In this document: positions 36,202 through 40,104 of the stretch, one piece after another
Layout: each line of letters starts with the position of its first letter
Numbering within the stretch: the first letter of the stretch is position 1
IMG/VR virus record: IMGVR_UViG_3300037541_000361
Location: 1-40,104 of that record
DNA: 40,104 bases
Reading direction: 5' to 3' (one strand)
DNA from: a virus
The notes under the pieces: generated by a model
The model's input: only the letters and a program-made list of their open reading frames with translations
Database searches by the model: none
What the model was told of the DNA's origin: nothing
Position numbers and translations under genes: made by a program

Positions 36202-36767
36202 AGTGCCCTCACTGCGGCCACGAGAAGAGCCGGGTCACCGAAACCCGTGCTCTGCCTGACGCCGATCGCCGGATCCGGCTGTGCCAAGGGTGCGGCAAAA
36301 CCTTCCAAACCCTCGAGCGCATCTGCGTCTTTGTGGGCCGGGCTGCTGGCTACGTCGAGATGGGTGCACCCGTCCCGACATTGGCAGTGGTGCCGGACGT
36401 GCCCAAGAAGCAGGCCAAGTCTGCTGCCCATTACGTCGCCCACCTGAACGACACCGCTTTGGGTGCCATCACACCCGAAGCACAGCCGCTGCTGGTGCAG
36501 TGGTGGAACGAAAGCCGTCGCTCAAAGCACAGGGGCAATGCCACCTGGACTGAAGCGGCATGGCAAGCCAGCGTTCATCGCGTTGCCCACCTGTCCCACC
36601 CGCAACAGGTCTTGCTCGCACTCGCCGGTGTTGAGCACGGCTGGCAGGCACTCAAGCCTGAGTACCTGAAGCAGGAGCTGGCCAAGCCCACGGCCAGTGG
36701 ACGACCGATGCCCAAAGACCCGGCGATGCTCGCCGCCCTTGAGCAATGGCCAGAGCAAACCGCCTGA
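36198..36767 (+). CDS. NrdR-like zinc ribbon fused to an unknown C-terminal domain (189 aa)
   Basis: MKCPHCGHEKSRVTETRALP with Cys3 and Cys6 and LCQGCGKTFQTLERICVF with Cys29 and Cys32 match the NrdR zinc ribbon, which binds DNA. The ATP-cone that follows in NrdR is missing. Instead, after a linker, there is a helical domain (TWTEAAWQASVHRVAHLSHP, then LALAGVEHGWQALKPEYLKQ) of the kind found at the end of DnaD/phage replication proteins. This suggests a replication or helicase-loading role rather than nucleotide-reductase control. ATGA overlap with the previous gene. Confidence 0.7.
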   Translation: MKCPHCGHEKSRVTETRALPDADRRIRLCQGCGKTFQTLERICVFVGRAAGYVEMGAPVPTLAVVPDVPKKQAKSAAHYVAHLNDTALGAITPEAQPLLVQWWNESRRSKHRGNATWTEAAWQASVHRVAHLSHPQQVLLALAGVEHGWQALKPEYLKQELAKPTASGRPMPKDPAMLAALEQWPEQTA

Positions 36768-37282
36768 CACCAGAGACGTTTCTGGCGGTCGCCGAAATGA
36801 TCGCAGCTCATCTGCGCATCAAGGAGGCCGACCGCTGGAGCGCTCACATCTGCCGGCTCAAGTTCCACAGCTTCACCTCTGAGTTCCCAGAGATCAACGA
36901 GCCCCAATTCATGTGGGCTGCTGAGCAGTGGATTCAGAGCCTGAAGCCCGACGTCTTCAAGCGCTACCCCACCTGGAAAGAACTGATGGCACCGCTGTAT
37001 CGCACAGAAAACGGGATGGCCAACAGGAGCTGGGGGTTCAAGGAAGAGCTGCCCGCCTTCTGCCAACCGTCACAACAGCAGCTGGCTCTCCTGCCCACCA
37101 GCCCTCGGACCCTGGCCGCACCACCTGACCCACACAACTCCGATGCCTATGTGCCGTTCAGCTGCACTGAGCATCCGTTGCTTCCACCAGCAGCAAACGA
37201 CGAGCCCGGTCTGACGCCTCAGCGCTGGGCTGACTACCTGAGCTGGGTCAAGGAAGAGGAAGCCCGGTTGGATGCGAACTGA
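36746..37282 (+). CDS. Unknown protein, possible helicase-loader-type replication factor (178 aa)
   Basis: ETFLAVAEMIAAHLRIKEAD, WSAHICRLKFHSFTSEFPEI, FMWAAEQWIQSLKPDVFKRY and PTWKELMAPLYRTENGMANR form a helical N-terminal domain reminiscent of G40P/DnaT-type helicase loaders (small helices ending in a PTWKEL motif). The C-terminal third is Pro-rich and unstructured. It overlaps the zinc-ribbon gene by 22 nt, so both are likely made together. With no phage helicase visible, it may recruit the host helicase. Low certainty. Confidence 0.6.
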   Translation: MARANRLTPETFLAVAEMIAAHLRIKEADRWSAHICRLKFHSFTSEFPEINEPQFMWAAEQWIQSLKPDVFKRYPTWKELMAPLYRTENGMANRSWGFKEELPAFCQPSQQQLALLPTSPRTLAAPPDPHNSDAYVPFSCTEHPLLPPAANDEPGLTPQRWADYLSWVKEEEARLDAN

Positions 37283-37482
37283 TGCAACCGCTGATGAGTC
37301 ATGCCGAGCTCAGGGCAATCCTTGAGCACGGTCTTCTCACTGGCAAATGGTCAGTGCTGCAGTTCAACAAAAAGGCTCGTGATGTGGTGCTGCCTAGCAA
37401 GCAGTTCCTGGAAGAGCACCCAAGGTTTGAAGACATGGAGCTTCGGGACATGGAGGCCTTTCGCAAACACCACTACCCATGA
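37282..37482 (+). CDS. Unknown small protein (66 aa)
   Basis: MQPLMSHAELRAILEHGLLT then GKWSVLQFNKKARDVVLPSK and a charged end. Start overlaps the upstream stop by one base; an inner ATG at 37294 would also work. The stop overlaps the next start (ATGA). Mixed alpha-beta, no recognised family. Part of a chain of tightly packed small genes before the exonuclease. Confidence 0.7.
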   Translation: MQPLMSHAELRAILEHGLLTGKWSVLQFNKKARDVVLPSKQFLEEHPRFEDMELRDMEAFRKHHYP

Positions 37483-37706
37483 GCTGGGATCAATACAAGA
37501 AGGGCCAAGAGGTTCGATTCCGTGCCCTTGGCGGCTGGGTCCGCGGACACATCAGCGAGACCTATGGCAATTCGGTTTCCGTGATGTTCAATCGCGGCGC
37601 ACAACAACGAAACATCCGTGTCTACGACCTTCGCAACATCGAGCTATGCCCGCCAAACAAGAAGAACCCATCGACGTTTCAAGAGCCGCCGTCGTTCGAC
37701 TTTTGA
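37479..37706 (+). CDS. Unknown small beta-rich protein (75 aa)
   Basis: MSWDQYKKGQEVRFRALGGW, then VRGHISETYGNSVSVMFNRG and RNIRVYDLRNIELCPPNKKN. The KGQEVRFRALGGWVRGHI pattern is that of a small SH3/KOW-like barrel, which in other proteins binds nucleic acid or protein. ATGA overlap with the previous gene. Overlapped by the next gene in another frame for 61 nt. Confidence 0.7.
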   Translation: MSWDQYKKGQEVRFRALGGWVRGHISETYGNSVSVMFNRGAQQRNIRVYDLRNIELCPPNKKNPSTFQEPPSFDF

Positions 37707-37816
37707 AATACGGCCTTAGGTATCACGAGGAGGCCGTCGAACGAAGCTACGCACAAGTGTGGTGGGAGGGCTACATCAGGGCCTGTGAACAGATCCTCGA
37801 AATGGAGGGGCAGTAA
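37646..37816 (+). CDS. Unknown small helical protein (56 aa)
   Basis: MPAKQEEPIDVSRAAVVRLL, then KYGLRYHEEAVERSYAQVWW and a short acidic end. The ATG at 37646 lies 61 nt inside the previous gene; the frame upstream of it is overlapped by other genes and not used. Its stop shares a base with the next start (TAATG). Helical, no recognised family. Confidence 0.6.
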   Translation: MPAKQEEPIDVSRAAVVRLLKYGLRYHEEAVERSYAQVWWEGYIRACEQILEMEGQ

Positions 37817-38043
37817 TGAGCTGGATGGTCCCTGGCCGCCTGCCGCAGGAAGGGCCTGAACCGATCCTTGGCCCAGGTGTCAGTCACCCCAAACCCAAGG
37901 AGGCGACTCGAATGTTCAAGCTTGAGGTCAAGCGCCCTGGCTACAGGGCAATGCGTGTCACCAAGCCAGCGCCAACCCTGGCCAAAGCAATCCTCTACTG
38001 CCAGAACATCTGGCCCGACTCAACCGTTACCCCAATCCAATGA
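37816..38043 (+). CDS. Unknown small protein (75 aa)
   Basis: MSWMVPGRLPQEGPEPILGP, then FKLEVKRPGYRAMRVTKPAP and TLAKAILYCQNIWPDSTVTP. The second half (KLEVKRPGYRAMRVTKPAPT) may begin at an inner ATG (37912) with an AAGGAGGCG ribosome site right before it, so two starts may be used. No family recognised. Confidence 0.65.
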   Translation: MSWMVPGRLPQEGPEPILGPGVSHPKPKEATRMFKLEVKRPGYRAMRVTKPAPTLAKAILYCQNIWPDSTVTPIQ

Positions 38044-38252
38044 ACCTTCTGCAGAACTGCTTGTCGGTACAGAACGCCCTCGGCGAGTACGGCATCGATG
38101 ACAAGCGCCGCATGAAAGAGGTGATCCGCGAGATCGCCAACACCATTCGCACCTGGGCGCCAGATCCAGGGCAGGCACGGATCTGCCACTTGGCCATCAA
38201 CGAGGTGGCGGATCGTCTGATTCGAGAAACGCAAGAGCTAGCCGATGGATAA
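38040..38252 (+). CDS. Unknown small helical protein (70 aa)
   Basis: MNLLQNCLSVQNALGEYGID, DKRRMKEVIREIANTIRTWA, then RICHLAINEVADRLIRETQE. All helical and soluble. ATGA overlap with the previous gene; its last 8 bases overlap the following membrane peptide. No known motif. Confidence 0.7.
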   Translation: MNLLQNCLSVQNALGEYGIDDKRRMKEVIREIANTIRTWAPDPGQARICHLAINEVADRLIRETQELADG

Positions 38253-38334
38253 AGACACCGCTCTCACCCTGGCCACCTGCCTGTTCTGTGCGGTGGCAAT
38301 CGGCATCCTCTACATCGGCACCATTCACCCATGA
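38245..38334 (+). CDS. Micro-protein with one membrane segment (29 aa)
   Basis: MDKDTALTLATCLFCAVAIG followed by ILYIGTIHP: a single hydrophobic helix of about 20 residues after three charged ones. The start overlaps the upstream gene and the stop overlaps the exonuclease ATG (ATGA), the same coupling as all its neighbours, which supports a real gene despite the size. Possible membrane-targeted modulator of host functions; unknown. Confidence 0.55.
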   Translation: MDKDTALTLATCLFCAVAIGILYIGTIHP

Positions 38335-39071
38335 AGGCTCTGATTGACACGGAGTTCTACCTGTTCACCGCAGCCTCTGCCTGCCAATACGAGGTCGAGT
38401 GGGAGCCTGACGTCTGGACCTACTTCTGCCGGCACGACGATGCCAAGGAAGTCTTCCAAGAAACGCTTGGCCAGTTCCGCGAGGCTCTGCCTAACCACGA
38501 CTTGGTGCTGGTGTTCGGCAGCTCCACGTCATTTCGCTATGGGGTCTGGCCCCAGTACAAGGGCAACCGCAAGAAGTACCGCAGGCCTGCGGGCTACCGA
38601 AAGCTGATCGAGTGGGTCCACAACGCTGGCCCCGCCCGTGGCTGGCAAGCGATCGAGCTGCCTGACATCGAGGGCGACGACGTGCTCGGCGTGCTCTATG
38701 AGGAGGGCGATGTGATTGTCTCTGTTGACAAGGACATGCTCACCCTGCCCGGCCTGCACTTGCGCGATGGCGAGGTGGTTGAAATCAGTCGCCTTGAAGC
38801 CGATCGCAACTTCTACCGCCAGGTGCTGACTGGCGATGCCAGTGATAACTATCCCGGCTGCCCCGGCGTTGGCCCTGTTGGTGCAGACAAGTTGCTTGCT
38901 GGTTGCTCAACAGAAGTGGAGATGTGGGATGAGGTGCTCAAGGCCTTCCTCAAGAAAGGCTTTGGCGAGGTCTATGCCAAGACGCAAGCCCGCTGTGCAC
39001 GCATCCTTCGCGCAGGTGAGTACGACTTGACGAGCGGCACTCCCCTGCTATGGAGTCCCCCGGTAGCCTGA
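38331..39071 (+). CDS. 5'-3' exonuclease (gp6-like, FEN/PIN fold)
   Basis: 246-aa nuclease of the T7 gp6 type (300 aa). MKALIDTEFYLFTAASACQY begins the fold, then LVLVFGSSTSFRYGVWPQYK and NRKKYRRP, the acidic IELPDIEGDDVLGVL and VIVSVDKDMLTLPGL, and the helix-three-turn-helix GDASDNYPGCPGVGPVGADK. Metal-binding acids are all present. In T7 it removes RNA primers and degrades host DNA. It is the last of the nucleic-acid genes before the structural block, as in T7. Confidence 0.93.
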   Translation: MKALIDTEFYLFTAASACQYEVEWEPDVWTYFCRHDDAKEVFQETLGQFREALPNHDLVLVFGSSTSFRYGVWPQYKGNRKKYRRPAGYRKLIEWVHNAGPARGWQAIELPDIEGDDVLGVLYEEGDVIVSVDKDMLTLPGLHLRDGEVVEISRLEADRNFYRQVLTGDASDNYPGCPGVGPVGADKLLAGCSTEVEMWDEVLKAFLKKGFGEVYAKTQARCARILRAGEYDLTSGTPLLWSPPVA

Positions 39072-39277
39072 GCTTGATCTGCACAGCTGCAGTGCTTCAG
39101 CCCATAGTCACTGATCAGTTAATTGCAAAGCTGCGGGAGCTCTTTCCAGCAGCGGTCAATCGGTCCATGTCGCCACGCGACTTGGACATCCTGATTGGCC
39201 AGCAAGAGGTCATTGTCTATCTGGAGCAACTGCTTGAAGAGCAGAAGTCCGACCCGCTGATTCTGGAGGAGCTCTGA
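39050..39277 (+). CDS. Conserved small phage protein (75 aa)
   Basis: The useful part is VTDQLIAKLRELFPAAVNRS, MSPRDLDILIGQQEVIVYLE and QLLEEQKSDPLILEEL; proteins with LRELFP...MSPR..DI.IGQQ...YLE recur, from memory, before the portal in cyanopodoviruses. The ATG at 39050 overlaps the exonuclease by 22 nt; GTG at 39092 would give a start nearer the conserved part. TTGATCTGCAC lies inside the 5' region (39074-39084). Function unknown, probably virion assembly. Confidence 0.65.
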   Translation: MESPGSLSLICTAAVLQPIVTDQLIAKLRELFPAAVNRSMSPRDLDILIGQQEVIVYLEQLLEEQKSDPLILEEL

Positions 39278-39681
39278 TGTGCTTCGGTGGCGGCGGCGGT
39301 GGCGCCGTAATCACGATGCCGGACACCGGGGCCTACGACCGGATGGCCCAGGCGCAGTTTGATGCCATGAAGGCATCGCAAGACGGAGCCATCCAGCTCA
39401 AGCAGATGGAGCTCAGCAGGGCTTTGTCGGATCAGCAGCAGGTGCTCGGCGATTTGCGTGACTTCAAAACTCAGCAAGCCAACGACACCAACGCAAACGC
39501 TGCACGCATGGCTGCCCTGATGGGTGCGCCGCCGCCTGACAAGACGGCACAGGCACCTGTCCTTGGTTCTGATCGAGCCGAGATGACACGGCCTACTGGC
39601 AAGCGCGGCTTACGGATTGACCGGGCTGTGGCTTCCAGCCAAGGCGCCGGCACGGGCCTCAACATCACCACAGGAGTTTGA
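39277..39681 (+). CDS. MC-G family virion-associated protein, copy 1 (134 aa)
   Basis: MCFGGGGGGAVITMPDTGAY start, a long Gln/Ala/Met helix in the middle, and a GKRGLRIDRAVASSQGAGTG end with LNITTGV. The C-terminal pattern (basic stretch, Ser/Gly-rich, hydrophobic-Asn-Ile end) is like T7 gp7.3, a tail-assembly and host-range protein, which lies at the same place before the portal. The next two genes start alike. GGAGGAG lies just before the ATG. Confidence 0.7.
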   Translation: MCFGGGGGGAVITMPDTGAYDRMAQAQFDAMKASQDGAIQLKQMELSRALSDQQQVLGDLRDFKTQQANDTNANAARMAALMGAPPPDKTAQAPVLGSDRAEMTRPTGKRGLRIDRAVASSQGAGTGLNITTGV

Positions 39682-39683
39682 CC

Positions 39684-40079
39684 ATGTGCTTCGGATCTGC
39701 ACCTCAGGCCCCGGAGATTGTCTACAAGGGCCCCAGCCAGGCGGACATTGACCGCAACAACGCAGCGCTGGATCAGTACCGCCAGCAGTCGATGACGCAG
39801 CAGCAGCAGTTTGCCTCTGCATTGCAAAAGCAAATCGACGACGCCAACGCCACAGCTTCACAGCGCAAGGCAGAGCTGGAGGCTGAGATGGCATCAGCCA
39901 CTGCATCCGCCGCTGCCCAGCAGCAGGCCGCTTACGCAACCACCACCACCCAGACCGAGCCCGTCGCGGCGCAAACCACCGTCACCCCCAAGAAGAAGGA
40001 CAAGACCAAGGGCACGCTGAAGATCGCTCCTGGTGCCACGGCCATGAGCGAGGGCTCTGGCATCAACATCGGAGTCTGA
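39684..40079 (+). CDS. MC-G family virion-associated protein, copy 2 (131 aa)
   Basis: MCFGSAPQAPEIVYKGPSQA start, Gln/Ala-rich helix (QQQFASALQKQIDDANATAS), Thr/Pro-rich linker with a Lys cluster, and SEGSGINIGV end. The ends match copy 1 (start MCFG; end GSGINIGV against GTGLNITTGV), so these are diverged paralogues with gp7.3-like C-termini. GGAG of the ribosome site overlaps the end of copy 1. Likely minor virion or tail-assembly protein. Confidence 0.7.
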   Translation: MCFGSAPQAPEIVYKGPSQADIDRNNAALDQYRQQSMTQQQQFASALQKQIDDANATASQRKAELEAEMASATASAAAQQQAAYATTTTQTEPVAAQTTVTPKKKDKTKGTLKIAPGATAMSEGSGINIGV

Positions 40080-40082
40080 GCC

Positions 40083-40104
40083 ATGTGCGCAGGGGGAAAC
40101 AACC
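40083..40104 (+). CDS. MC-G family protein, copy 3, cut by window end
   Basis: ATG at 40083 gives MCAGGNN before the window ends. It has the same spacing from the upstream stop, the same GGAG ribosome site overlapping the upstream gene's end, and the same Met-Cys-x-Gly start as the two genes before it. Only seven residues are visible. Confidence 0.5.

Noticed and set aside
1-40104. Photosynthesis or carbon-metabolism host genes (psbA, hli, talC) common in cyanophages
   Set aside because: Looked for; no such protein was recognised.

Overview
The window looks like most or all of the genome of a temperate, T7-like podovirus of a picocyanobacterium (Synechococcus/Cyanobium type). The T7 gene order is easy to follow: single-subunit RNA polymerase, ssDNA-binding protein, nucleases, portal, scaffold, capsid, two tail-tube proteins, internal core proteins, tail fibre and terminase. 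High GC, start-stop overlaps, MC-G start-site proteins before the portal, and TAnnnT -10-like boxes fit a high-GC picocyanobacterial host; that assignment is inference. The window opens inside the portal gene and closes 22 nt into a small gene of the kind that precedes the portal, so the two ends may be neighbours on a circular or permuted molecule.

Layout. Positions 1-17119: portal (partial), scaffold, major capsid protein with a strong terminator, tail tubes A and B, and the internal virion proteins, one of which carries a C-terminal glucosaminidase. 17161-22530: a long tail fibre with a 14-residue coiled-coil repeat and an S74-type autoprotease, then a run of small proteins, several with one membrane segment (probable lysis functions). 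22511-26346: mostly minus strand, with a C39-type peptidase and its small partner, the large terminase, a 76-aa protein and a winged-helix RepL/MarR-like protein; the small terminase subunit lies in the same block on the plus strand. 26347-27188: a divergent non-coding control region with a near-perfect palindrome, a 14-bp-arm inverted repeat, two 33-bp direct repeats and three 10-bp iterons. 27189-32207: an accessory/lysogeny block (acidic lysine-free protein, ArdC-type antirestriction protein, ribbon-helix-helix protein, two MarR-like proteins, tyrosine integrase, small secreted/membrane proteins). 32208-32483: a tRNA-like half and the leader of the RNA polymerase. 32484-40104: RNA polymerase, SSB, RusA-type resolvase, zinc-ribbon proteins, small unknown proteins, 5'-3' exonuclease and the MC-G protein family.

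Most notable points. (1) Five accessory genes start behind an almost identical CA-repeat leader with no Shine-Dalgarno sequence, and several of these units are separated by GC-rich hairpins, as if each were a plug-in cassette. (2) A CTGCAC(A/T)GGTG-type element recurs ahead of the capsid, tail-fibre, RNA polymerase, SSB and first accessory genes and is a candidate phage promoter or operator. (3) The replication block between RNA polymerase and exonuclease has no DNA polymerase and no primase-helicase, although both are normal in T7-like cyanophages. (4) CCTAGG-centred palindromes sit just ahead of two winged-helix regulator genes and of SSB, suggesting a shared switch. All family assignments come from reading motifs by eye; no database search was run.
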